Of a DNA stretch of 22,233 nucleotides, positions 13,265 to 19,667 are shown piece after piece. Below the pieces are notes generated by a model. That model had not been told where the DNA came from. It searched no databases and saw only the letters and a list, made by a program, of their open reading frames with translations. Both the position numbers and the translations under genes were made by a program. Source of the DNA: DASUZD01 sp036377055 (GTDB taxonomy: Bacteria; Actinomycetota; Thermoleophilia; Gaiellales; Gaiellaceae); contig DASUZD010000127.1 of assembly GCA_036377055.1 (NCBI GenBank), forward strand, positions 1-22,233, read 5' to 3'. Within the stretch, counting starts at the first letter, position 1. Each line of letters begins with the position of its first letter.

Positions 13265-14310
13265 GGCACCTGCTCGATCGGCTCGTCTTCGTCTTCGGCC
13301 TCAGGCGGCGCGTGAAACGCGTGCAGCGCGTCGCGAAGCGTCAGCGCGTGCTGGACGGTGTGCTCCGCGACGCGCGCGTAGCGCGTGGCCACCCGCCGGT
13401 TCCCGCGCGCGCTCATCCGCTGCGCGAGCCGGCGGAGCATCGCCGCGCGCTCCTCCAGCGCCCGCAGCGCGGACCACATCGCCGCCTCGACCGACGCAGA
13501 CTGCTGGGCGAGGAGCGTCTCGACGGAGAATTGATGACCGGTGCGGCACCGGAAGCGCAGAACGCCCGCCTCGTCGGCCTGCCAAAGCGCGCCGTTGCAC
13601 TCCGGACACGTGAACCCGCTCGGGTGGCCGGGCTGCGGTTGGTCCGTGGAGCCGCGGTCGACGGCGACGAGGCTCTCCTCGAGGACCTCTTCGCCGGGTG
13701 TCGCGGTCTCGGGCGGTTCCGTCGCGGCCTCAGTGACGAGCTTGGCGAGGAGCTCCGCGATCTCTGCTGCCGGGACGACGTGGTCGGGCTGTGTCCCTTC
13801 GATGGCAGCGAGCGGCATCCCGTCGTACAACGCGTCGGAGGGGCTCTGGACGACGGTGTGCCCGCCCGCGGCCTTCACCGCCGCGAGCCCGGCTGCGCCG
13901 TCGTCGAGGACACCCGAGAGGATCACGCCGACCGCGCGCGGGCCGTAGACACGGGCTGCGCTCCGGAACAGCGTGTCGATCGCGGGCCGGTGACCGTTCT
14001 CGCGCGGCCCCCGCACGATCCGCGCGTTGCCGTCCTCGACGAGGAGATGGTGGTCCGGAGGCGCGACGTAGATGCAGCCGTTCTCGATCTCCTCGCCGTC
14101 GTCGGGGTGGATCGCCGGCAGGTCACCGGCACGCTCGAGGATCTCCGGGAGGACGCTCGTGCCGCCCGCGGCGAGGTGGAGCACGACGAACACGGCCGCC
14201 TCGAGCTCGGGCGGAAGGCCTGCCGCCACGGTTCGGAGCGCCTCGACGCCGCCCGCGGAGGCGCCGATCACGATAACGGCCCGCTGATTCCCTTGTCCGT
14301 TTGCGGCCAC
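13261..14310 (-). CDS. Stand-alone CheB-type methylesterase with C-terminal zinc-ribbon-like domain
   Basis: This protein of 349 residues lacks the usual N-terminal receiver and starts directly with the methylesterase domain: Ser18 in VIGASAGGVEAL, His45 in VVLHLAAGG and Asp137 in GVLDDGAAGL form the catalytic triad. CheB removes methyl or amide groups from chemoreceptor glutamates. The C-terminal part has CPECNGALW and FRCRTGHQFS (Cys235, Cys238, Cys255, His259), a likely zinc ribbon, then a helical tail and an acidic end. GTG at 14310 is preferred over ATG at 14337 because AGGAGG lies seven bases upstream of it. It is first gene of the signalling operon; without a receiver domain its control must be by another route. 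Confidence 0.9.
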   Translation of the reverse strand: MAANGQGNQRAVIVIGASAGGVEALRTVAAGLPPELEAAVFVVLHLAAGGTSVLPEILERAGDLPAIHPDDGEEIENGCIYVAPPDHHLLVEDGNARIVRGPRENGHRPAIDTLFRSAARVYGPRAVGVILSGVLDDGAAGLAAVKAAGGHTVVQSPSDALYDGMPLAAIEGTQPDHVVPAAEIAELLAKLVTEAATEPPETATPGEEVLEESLVAVDRGSTDQPQPGHPSGFTCPECNGALWQADEAGVLRFRCRTGHQFSVETLLAQQSASVEAAMWSALRALEERAAMLRRLAQRMSARGNRRVATRYARVAEHTVQHALTLRDALHAFHAPPEAEDEDEPIEQVP

Positions 14311-14317
14311 GCGTGCG

Positions 14318-14323
14318 CCTCCT
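14318..14323 (-). promoter_or_regulatory. Ribosome binding site AGGAGG that sets the cheB start
   Basis: AGGAGG on the reverse strand lies seven bases before GTG 14310 and downstream of the alternative ATG at 14337, so it supports the shorter protein. Confidence 0.6.
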
Positions 14324-14352
14324 GACCCTCTGCCCATGATAGACCCGTTGCG

Positions 14353-14952
14353 GTGGCCAAAACCATGGTCGCGGCGCTCGGCGACTCGATCACTGCGGGT
14401 TCGCCGCGGTGGGATCCCGACCCGGCCGTGCGCGCTCGGATCGCGGCGCCGACACCAGAGAGCTCATGGGAGCACTGGGCGGCGCTCGCGGCGCCGTCGT
14501 TCGAGCTCCGGAACTGCGGCGTCTACGGCGAGCGGACGGACGAAATTGCGCTGCGGTTGGAGCCGTGCGCGGGCGGGGTGGACGTCCTCGTCGTCCAGGG
14601 CGGGATCAACGACGTGGCCCAGGGACGGTCGGTCGAGGACGCCGCGGCGAGCCTGCGCGCGATGGCGCGTCGCGGGCTCGAGCTCGGGCTCGTCGTGCTC
14701 CTGGCGGACGTTCTGCCGTGGAACGCGGGGTACCCGCGTTTCGACGCCGCGATTCGCCACCTGAACGCGCTCGTGGCGGCGGTTGCGGCCGAGGAGGGCG
14801 TCGGGCTCCTGCCGTTCCACGACACGCTCGAGGACGCGTCGCGGCCCGGCCGGATGCGCGAGGAGTGGGTCGCGGACGGCGACCATCCGTCCGTCGCCGG
14901 CTACCGCCGCCTCGCGGAGGTCGTCGTCGTCCCCGCGCTGCTAGAGCTCTAG
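14353..14952 (+). CDS. SGNH/GDSL-family hydrolase
   Basis: This protein of 199 residues is a probable esterase or acyl hydrolase. The four SGNH blocks are visible: Ser12 in ALGDSITAG, the Gly in LRNCGVYGERT, Asn86 in QGGINDVAQ, and the Asp175-x-x-His178 pair in VADGDHPSVAGY. There is no signal peptide, so it acts in the cytosol. The substrate is unknown; this class includes lysophospholipases, acetylesterases and thioesterases. GTG at 14353 starts four residues before an in-frame ATG at 14365, and either is possible. It is transcribed away from the cheB operon with only 42 bases between them. Its end overlaps the converging MBL gene by 12 bases. Confidence 0.87.
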   Translation: MAKTMVAALGDSITAGSPRWDPDPAVRARIAAPTPESSWEHWAALAAPSFELRNCGVYGERTDEIALRLEPCAGGVDVLVVQGGINDVAQGRSVEDAAASLRAMARRGLELGLVVLLADVLPWNAGYPRFDAAIRHLNALVAAVAAEEGVGLLPFHDTLEDASRPGRMREEWVADGDHPSVAGYRRLAEVVVVPALLEL

Positions 14953-15669
14953 CTCGAGGCCGTCGTGCGTCTGCTCGAGCCCGGGCTCGAGCGAAAGCTC
15001 GGCGGGCCGGTGCGTGATCAGCAGCCTGCGCGCACCGGCGGCCGTGAACGCCTCGATCGCCTCTTCGGCCGAGAGGTGGCCGCGCGGCTGGCCGTCGAGG
15101 TCCCCGCGCTCCAGCGTCGCCTCGCAGAGGAAGAGGTCCGCGTCGCGCGCGAGCTCGGCGAGCTGGGGCGTGGGCGCCGAGTCGCCGGAGTACGCGAGCG
15201 TCGTCTCGGTGTTCGACACGCGGAAGCCGTACGTCTCGACCTGGTAGTGCGGCACGCGGAGCGGCATCACGTCGAGGCCCGCGGTGCGGAACCGCTCGCC
15301 GCCGGCGTACTCGTGGGGCCGGAACGCCTTCTCGAACATGTGCGGGATCCCGAAGCGGTCGGCGAACTCGTGCATCAGCGCGAGCCCGCCCGGCGGAAGC
15401 CAGAGCTCCGGCGGCGGCACGAGGTCTCCGAAGCGGTAGAGCGAGCCCCAGACCCACGGAACGATGTCGCCCCAGTGGTCGAGGTGGAAGTGCGTGATCG
15501 CGATCGCGTCGAGGCGCGGCCAGCCCTCACGCGCCCGCAGGCGCGCGAGCACCCCGGGCCCGCAGTCGAGCAGCAGCCGGCCGGGTCCTTCGACGAGGTA
15601 GCCCGACTGCGTGCCGCCGGGATTGGGCCACGCCGGCGAGCAGCCGATCACTGTCAACTTCACGCGCAC
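14941..15669 (-). CDS. MBL-fold (RNase Z-like) metal-dependent hydrolase
   Basis: This protein of 242 residues has the metallo-beta-lactamase fold. The zinc motif ITHFHLDHWGDI gives His60, His62, Asp64 and His65, and further likely ligands are in RVPHYQVETYGF, AYSGDSAPT and ITHRPAEL. CSPAWPNPGGTQSGYLVE at the start and FLCEATLERGD resemble the ribonuclease Z / cyclic phosphodiesterase branch, but the flexible arm needed for tRNA binding is not evident. I therefore leave the substrate open. The GTG start at 15669 has AGGAGA a few bases upstream; a second GTG two codons on is possible. Confidence 0.87.
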   Translation of the reverse strand: MRVKLTVIGCSPAWPNPGGTQSGYLVEGPGRLLLDCGPGVLARLRAREGWPRLDAIAITHFHLDHWGDIVPWVWGSLYRFGDLVPPPELWLPPGGLALMHEFADRFGIPHMFEKAFRPHEYAGGERFRTAGLDVMPLRVPHYQVETYGFRVSNTETTLAYSGDSAPTPQLAELARDADLFLCEATLERGDLDGQPRGHLSAEEAIEAFTAAGARRLLITHRPAELSLEPGLEQTHDGLELEL

Positions 15670-15705
15670 ATCTTCTCCTACTTTCGCTCTTGCTCCTCTT
15701 CGTCA

Positions 15706-15711
15706 TAGAAT
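15706..15711 (+). promoter_or_regulatory. -10 element TAGAAT, probable leaderless promoter
   Basis: TTCGCT (15683-15688), 17 bases, TAGAAT, then eight bases and the GTG at 15720. The predicted transcription start coincides with the start codon. This is one of the best promoter matches in the window. Confidence 0.5.
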
Positions 15712-15719
15712 CGCCCGGC

Positions 15720-16133
15720 GTGCCCGCTCCGACCGATCTCCTGCGCAAGGTTCCTCTGTTCGCCGATCTCGGCCGGCGCGAGCTCGAGCAGGTCGCGGCC
15801 TCGATGAAGGAGCGCAACTTCGCGGAGGGCTCGACGCTGACGACCGAGGGCGAGGGCGGCGTCGGGTTCTTCGTGATCGAGGACGGGAAGGCGCGCGTGA
15901 GCGTTCGCGGCGAGGACCGCGGCGGGCTCGGCCCCGGCGACTACTTCGGCGAGATCGCGCTCATCACGGAGGGGAGCCGGACGGCCACCATCACGGCCGA
16001 GACGCCGGTCAAGGCGTGGGGGATGACGATGTGGGACTTCCGCCCGCTCGTCGAGACGAACGCCGGGATGTCCTGGGCAATGCTCCAGGCGATGGCGAAG
16101 CAACTGCGCGCGGCCGAAGAGCGCGCGGGCTAA
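15720..16133 (+). CDS. Stand-alone cyclic-nucleotide-binding domain protein
   Basis: This protein of 137 residues consists of one cNMP-binding (CRP-like) domain: LLRKVPLFADLGRRELEQVA, GSTLTTEGEGGVGFFVIEDGKARVSV, and the phosphate-binding cassette FGEIALITEGSRTATITAET. There is no DNA-binding helix-turn-helix and no channel or kinase domain, so it is probably a ligand-responsive partner protein. The conserved Arg (SRTAT) that contacts the cyclic phosphate is present. The GTG at 15720 is chosen over an in-frame start at 15690 because the family begins just after it and a -10 element is suitably placed. An SRPBCC-like gene follows at once. Confidence 0.85.
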   Translation: MPAPTDLLRKVPLFADLGRRELEQVAASMKERNFAEGSTLTTEGEGGVGFFVIEDGKARVSVRGEDRGGLGPGDYFGEIALITEGSRTATITAETPVKAWGMTMWDFRPLVETNAGMSWAMLQAMAKQLRAAEERAG

Positions 16134-16660
16134 CGCGTCCGCAGCCGATCTACGTCGAGATCCTCGTTCGGGCGGCTCTCGACGAGCTGTGGTCGAAGAC
16201 GCAGGATCCAGCCTTGCACGTGCGGTGGGACCTCCGGTTCACGTCGATCTCGCCGCTCGGCGGCGGACGGTTTCGGTACGCGACGCGGGTCGGCGGCTTC
16301 GAGGTCGCGGGCGAGGGCGAGTCGGCGGGTGAGCGGCGGGCGGAGGACGGGAGCGCTACGTCGGCGCTCCGGTTCTGGTCCGATGACCCGCGCGCTCTGA
16401 TTCGCGAGGGGTCGGGGTACTGGCGCTACGTGCCGACCGACGACGGCGTCCGGTTCATCACGCGCTACGACTACGCGACGCGGTGGGGCGCGATCGGGCG
16501 GGTGGTCGATCGGCTCGCGTTCCGTCCGCTGCTCGGCTGGGCGACGGCGTGGAGCTTCGACCGGCTGCGGCTCTGGCTGGAGCGCGGGATCTCCCCCGAG
16601 GAGTCGCTGCGGCGGCTGCTCCCGCGGGCCGGGCGGTGCCTCCGAAACCCGCCGCGATGA
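16133..16660 (+). CDS. SRPBCC/polyketide-cyclase-like protein, start codon unclear
   Basis: The protein has about 175 residues and a helix-grip fold: PIYVEILVRAALDELWSKTQ, PALHVRWDLRFTSISPL, then beta strands and a C-terminal helix LGWATAWSFDRLRLWLE. Such proteins bind lipophilic ligands; the ligand is unknown. Conserved sequence reaches back to PIYVE, but there is no ATG, GTG or TTG between the cNMP gene and that point. The nearest, GTG at 16031, would put about 100 bases inside the previous gene. ACG at 16133, overlapping the previous TAA by one base, would give MRPQPIYVE and is taken as a working start. An ATG-to-ACG sequence error is possible. Its stop overlaps the DUF4166 ATG (ATGA), suggesting coupled translation and a joint role. 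Confidence 0.7.
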   Translation, partial: TRPQPIYVEILVRAALDELWSKTQDPALHVRWDLRFTSISPLGGGRFRYATRVGGFEVAGEGESAGERRAEDGSATSALRFWSDDPRALIREGSGYWRYVPTDDGVRFITRYDYATRWGAIGRVVDRLAFRPLLGWATAWSFDRLRLWLERGISPEESLRRLLPRAGRCLRNPPR

Positions 16661-17337
16661 CGTCGATCTTCCGACGCGCGCTCGGCGACGACTTCGACCG
16701 GCTGCACCCGGAGATCCAGCGGCGTTTCGGCTTCTCGAGCGCGGACGGCGTCGCCTCGATCGGACACGGCGTGATGGAGGAGCTCTGGCGCGGGCCCGCC
16801 TTCACGCTTCCGTTCCTCGTGCTCGGGACCTGGCGGCGGATCATGTTCCCCGAGCGCGGGCACGATGTCCCGTTCCGGATCGAGAACTACGCCTACGTCG
16901 ACCGTTTCGGCCGGGAGACCGTCACGTGGGCGCGGACGTTCGAGCTGCCGCGACGGATGCGGATGTTCGACGCGACGATGATCTGGAGCGAGCGGCGAGG
17001 CTGCATCGTCGACTACCTCGGGACGCACCAGCACCTCGCCGTCGACCTGCACGCTTCTGTCGACGAGGAGGGTGGGATCCGCTTTCGCTCCGGAGAGCAG
17101 CGGTTCTACGAGCGGCGGATCGCGTTCCGCTTCCCGCTGCTCTTCTCCGGGATCGCCGAGGTGCGCGAGTGGTACGACGACGCGGAGCGGCGTTTCCGGA
17201 TCTCGGTCGAGGTCGGCAACGAGCGCTTCGGGCGGCTGTTCGGCTACCGCGGCTGGTTCCAGGCCGAGGAGCGTCCGTGCGCGCCGCACGAGGTGCCGGC
17301 CCGCGTGAAGCCGGTTCGCGAGGAGCGGCGCGAGTAG
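16657..17337 (+). CDS. DUF4166 domain protein
   Basis: This protein of 226 residues matches DUF4166 in pattern: FRRALGDDFDRLHPEIQRRFGF near the start, GVMEELWRGPAFTLPFL, a W/R-rich ENYAYVDRFGRETVTWARTF, and FRFPLLFSGIAEVREWYDD followed by FGYRGWFQAEE. The domain occurs alone or at the end of YndJ-like membrane proteins. Its biochemical role is not known to me. No signal peptide or obvious membrane helix is present. ATG at 16657 overlaps the SRPBCC stop by four bases, so the two are a coupled pair. A GTG seven codons upstream is possible but less likely. Confidence 0.8.
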   Translation: MTSIFRRALGDDFDRLHPEIQRRFGFSSADGVASIGHGVMEELWRGPAFTLPFLVLGTWRRIMFPERGHDVPFRIENYAYVDRFGRETVTWARTFELPRRMRMFDATMIWSERRGCIVDYLGTHQHLAVDLHASVDEEGGIRFRSGEQRFYERRIAFRFPLLFSGIAEVREWYDDAERRFRISVEVGNERFGRLFGYRGWFQAEERPCAPHEVPARVKPVREERRE

Positions 17338-17375
17338 AGGCATCGTCTACTGAGGACATGTTCGTAAGCGGCGAC

Positions 17376-17404
17376 TTGCCATCTGTGTGCAAAGGTCGTA
17401 CGGT
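17376..17404 (+). promoter_or_regulatory. Promoter TTGCCA-N17-TACGGT, probable leaderless
   Basis: TTGCCA (17376-17381) and TACGGT (17399-17404) are 17 bases apart. The -10 is followed by eight bases (TTTCCGGC) and GTG 17413. The same CCGGC-GTG junction follows the -10 at 15706. No Shine-Dalgarno sequence is seen. Confidence 0.5.
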
Positions 17405-17412
17405 TTTCCGGC

Positions 17413-17805
17413 GTGACTCAAACCGACTCGTGTCCGACCGCGGTGCCTAGGCGCCTTCTGCTCCTCTTCTGCATCGCGTCGATCGTGACGAGCCTCGCCG
17501 CCGCATCCGTGCCGAGATCCGCGTCCGCGGCATGTGCATGGAACATCGGCTGCGAGTTCCACTCGCCGCAAGAGGGGCATACGGCGTTGCAATTCACTCA
17601 ATATCCCGACGAGATCGTCGAAGCCAGCTGGGACACCTACTCGTCATTCCTCGCGATCGCGACCACGAGCGGCGGCACCTGGAAAGACCAGGCGACGGTC
17701 TACAACTCGCCGAACAACTACCGCTTCTTCATCTTCACGGATAAATACGGGTGCTACAACCACCACACGGGCACGATGTGGGTGAACTGCAAGCACTATG
17801 AATAG
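17413..17805 (+). CDS. Small secreted protein, aromatic and Cys-containing, unknown
   Basis: This protein of 130 residues has a signal peptide: basic PRRL, hydrophobic LLLLFCIASIVTSLAAA, likely cleavage near SASA-AC. The mature part of about 90 residues is unlike its neighbours: rich in Tyr, Trp, Phe, Thr and Asn, with four cysteines (CAWNIGC, YGCYN, VNCKH) that could form two disulfides. The DNA is visibly lower in GC than the surroundings (for example 17581-17600 and 17735-17810). I do not recognise a family. GTG at 17413 is supported by the promoter spacing; a GTG at 17443 directly before the signal peptide is the alternative. The next gene overlaps its end by eight bases. Confidence 0.65.
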   Translation: MTQTDSCPTAVPRRLLLLFCIASIVTSLAAASVPRSASAACAWNIGCEFHSPQEGHTALQFTQYPDEIVEASWDTYSSFLAIATTSGGTWKDQATVYNSPNNYRFFIFTDKYGCYNHHTGTMWVNCKHYE

Positions 17806-18427
17806 AAGTGCTCAAAGACGTAGAAACCTCAGAGTTCCGATTTTGTTGGGCGCGTTGCTGGCCGTCGTTGCGGGTTTGGTCTTGGCCGTCGCGCGGCCTG
17901 GTTCCGGAGGCGCGTCCGCTTCTCTTGTCGGCGATCACGCGAATGGCGGTGGACTCCCTCCAGAGCGTCGCGACGCGATCCTTCGTGGTGCGCGCGAAGA
18001 CGGGGTGGACCCAGCCACCGTGGTCGCTGCCGCTACAGCTGGCCCCGAAGGCGCCGCCGTCGCAGCGCTCGTCGGCACGGGCTTCGACGGCCGCGTACGC
18101 GTCAGCTTCTTCCATGGTTTCGGGATGACGGCATTTCAGCCGCCGGGACACCTTTTTGCGCGCGGGGAGCAGCTTGCGCTCAGCGAAGGGTATTCGGGGC
18201 CCCAGCACGAGCCGGTGCGCGTGGTCGTTGTCGGAGCTGCGCGGCCCACGGTTTCACGTGTCGAGATCGAGCTCGCGGACGGTCGCACGGTCGATGCGGC
18301 ACTGAATCGGCGGGCGGGGTTCGGCTTCTTCGCCTACGTCGGCGCGTCGCCGACCGAGTTCCCCACGTTTGTGCGCGCGTTCGCGGGCGGCGTGCTCGTG
18401 CAGACGCACGAGATCCCGAAGCTCTAG
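17798..18427 (+). CDS. Membrane-anchored or secreted protein, unknown
   Basis: This protein of 209 residues has a basic N-terminus (MNRSAQRRRNLRV) and one hydrophobic segment PILLGALLAVVAGLVLAVA (14-32), so most of it lies outside the cell, held by an anchor or released. The rest has two small beta-rich stretches, VRVVVVGAARPTVSRVEIELADGR (about 138-161) and FGFFAYVGASPTEFPTFVRAF, and no cysteine after the anchor. The C-terminal half resembles small immunoglobulin-like or hydrolase-associated beta domains, but I cannot assign it. ATG at 17798 overlaps the previous gene by eight bases, so the two exported proteins form an operon and may act together. The first 60 coding bases are AT-rich. Confidence 0.7.
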   Translation: MNRSAQRRRNLRVPILLGALLAVVAGLVLAVARPGSGGASASLVGDHANGGGLPPERRDAILRGAREDGVDPATVVAAATAGPEGAAVAALVGTGFDGRVRVSFFHGFGMTAFQPPGHLFARGEQLALSEGYSGPQHEPVRVVVVGAARPTVSRVEIELADGRTVDAALNRRAGFGFFAYVGASPTEFPTFVRAFAGGVLVQTHEIPKL

Positions 18428-18436
18428 CCGCACAGC

Positions 18437-19489
18437 TCACCGCTTCGGGCTCGTCTTCGCTCTCGCTCGGATCTCGCGGTAGAACGCCCGCCGTCGCTTC
18501 GCCTCCTCCGACCGCGCCTTCTTGTCGAGACGGATCTCGAGTCGCCTGAGCTCGCGGCCCAGCTTGCGCCAGCTCGCGAGCCGCTCCCGATCGAGGCGGC
18601 CCGAGTGGATCGCTTCCTTCACCGCGCAGCCGGGCTCCGTCTCGTGGGCACAGTCGAAGAACCGGCATTGGGCCGCGAGCTCCTCGATGTCGGAGAACGT
18701 CGTCTCGAGCCCGTCCTCGGAGACCCAGAGCTGGAGCTCGCGCATCCCCGGCGTGTCGATGACGAGACCGCCGCCCGGGAGCACGACGAGCTCCCGGTGC
18801 GTCGTCGTGTGCCGGCCACGGCCGTCCGCGCGAAGCTCGGCGGTCGCCAGCAGCTCCGACCCCGCGAGCCGGTTCACGAGCGTCGACTTCCCGACGCCCG
18901 AAGAACCGAGCAGCGCGAGCGTCCGGCCCGGCACGAAGAGCGCGCCCAGCTCGTCCAGACCCTCGCCCGTCTCGGAGCTGACGACGTGGACGGGCACGCC
19001 GAACGCGACGCCCTCCGCCTCTGCGACGCGCAGCGGCACGTCGTCGCAGAGATCGCTCTTCGTGAGGACGATCCTCGGCTCGGCGCCGCTCTCCCACGCC
19101 ATCGTCAGGTAGCGCTCGAGCCGCCGCGGCTTGAAGTCGCGATCGAGCGCGGTGACGAGCAGCACGACGTCGACGTTCGCCGCGACGACCTGCTCGTCGG
19201 TCTCGGCCCACGCAACCTTCCGGGAGAACTTCGTGCGGCGCGGGAGGACGGCGTGGACGTAGCCGTCGCCGAACGCGACCCAGTCCCCGACCGCCGGAAA
19301 GTCGGCGCGACCGGACGCACGGGAGCGGAACCACGGCGCCACCTCGGCGCGCAGCTCGCCCGCCTCGGCGTAGAGCACGTAGCCGCCGCGGTGCTCGACC
19401 GCGACGCGCGCGGGCACGAGCCCTTCGGCTGCGTGCGGCTCGAATTCGAATGCGAGCTGGTCCGACCAGCCCAGGTCCTCCAGGTTCAA
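18437..19489 (-). CDS. rsgA: Ribosome small-subunit-dependent GTPase RsgA
   Basis: This protein of 350 residues is a circularly permuted GTPase that checks and releases late factors from the maturing 30S subunit. Order: OB-like N-terminal part, G4 TKSD (143-146), G5 SSETGEG, P-loop LGSSGVGKSTLV (194-205), G2 region RHTTTHREL (226-234), G3 DTPGMRE (245-251), and the zinc finger CRFFDCAHETEPGC with Cys275, Cys280, His282 and Cys288. The basic C-terminal helix (RLEIRLDKKARSEEAKRRR) is typical. The TTG start at 19489 has GGAGG seven bases upstream. A stem-loop and a tiny ORF lie just upstream and may regulate it. Confidence 0.95.
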   Translation of the reverse strand: MNLEDLGWSDQLAFEFEPHAAEGLVPARVAVEHRGGYVLYAEAGELRAEVAPWFRSRASGRADFPAVGDWVAFGDGYVHAVLPRRTKFSRKVAWAETDEQVVAANVDVVLLVTALDRDFKPRRLERYLTMAWESGAEPRIVLTKSDLCDDVPLRVAEAEGVAFGVPVHVVSSETGEGLDELGALFVPGRTLALLGSSGVGKSTLVNRLAGSELLATAELRADGRGRHTTTHRELVVLPGGGLVIDTPGMRELQLWVSEDGLETTFSDIEELAAQCRFFDCAHETEPGCAVKEAIHSGRLDRERLASWRKLGRELRRLEIRLDKKARSEEAKRRRAFYREIRARAKTSPKR

Positions 19490-19500
19490 CGCGATACCTC

Positions 19501-19548
19501 CGTAGCTCGAAAGGAGACGCCAGGCCGCCGGTGGCGGCTCGAGCTACG
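19501..19548 (-). promoter_or_regulatory. Stem-loop in the rsgA leader
   Basis: On the reverse strand, 10-bp arms CGTAGCTCGA / TCGAGCTACG enclose a second stem, GCCGCC-ACC-GGCGGC, and a 13-base bulge containing TCTCCTT. The rsgA Shine-Dalgarno GGAGG (19497-19501) begins at the last base of the outer stem. TCTCC in the bulge could pair with it as an alternative, so the structure may adjust rsgA translation. It is not followed by a U tract, so it is probably not a simple terminator. Confidence 0.45.
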
Positions 19549-19566
19549 AGAGGACGCTCTGAGGCG

Positions 19567-19617
19567 CTACAGGCGGACGCGGAAGAGGGTGCGGGCCAGC
19601 TCTGTCATCTGGGACAT
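19567..19617 (-). CDS. Tiny ORF (16 or 13 residues) upstream of rsgA, possible leader peptide
   Basis: It reads MSQMTELARTLFRVRL and stops in TAG. GGAAGGAGGG stands directly before the first ATG; the second ATG (Met4, 19608) has the better ten-base spacing and gives a 13-residue peptide. It sits 50 bases after the aminotransferase stop and 18 bases before the rsgA leader stem-loop. No homologue is known to me. The strong ribosome site is the main evidence; chance cannot be excluded. Confidence 0.35.
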   Translation of the reverse strand: MSQMTELARTLFRVRL

Positions 19618-19667
19618 CCCTCCTTCCGTCGTTTGCGCCTGACCGACGCAGTATGCGGACGCAGCGG

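Noticed and set aside
11681..13315. Forward open frame of 544 codons opposite cheR
   Set aside because: It is antisense to the CheR-PAS protein. Its leucine/valine-arginine repeats simply mirror the coiled-coil DNA repeats.
17413..17805. Lactococcin-972-type bacteriocin
   Set aside because: Size, signal peptide and aromatic content are similar, but the family pattern is not present and there is no transporter or immunity gene of that system.
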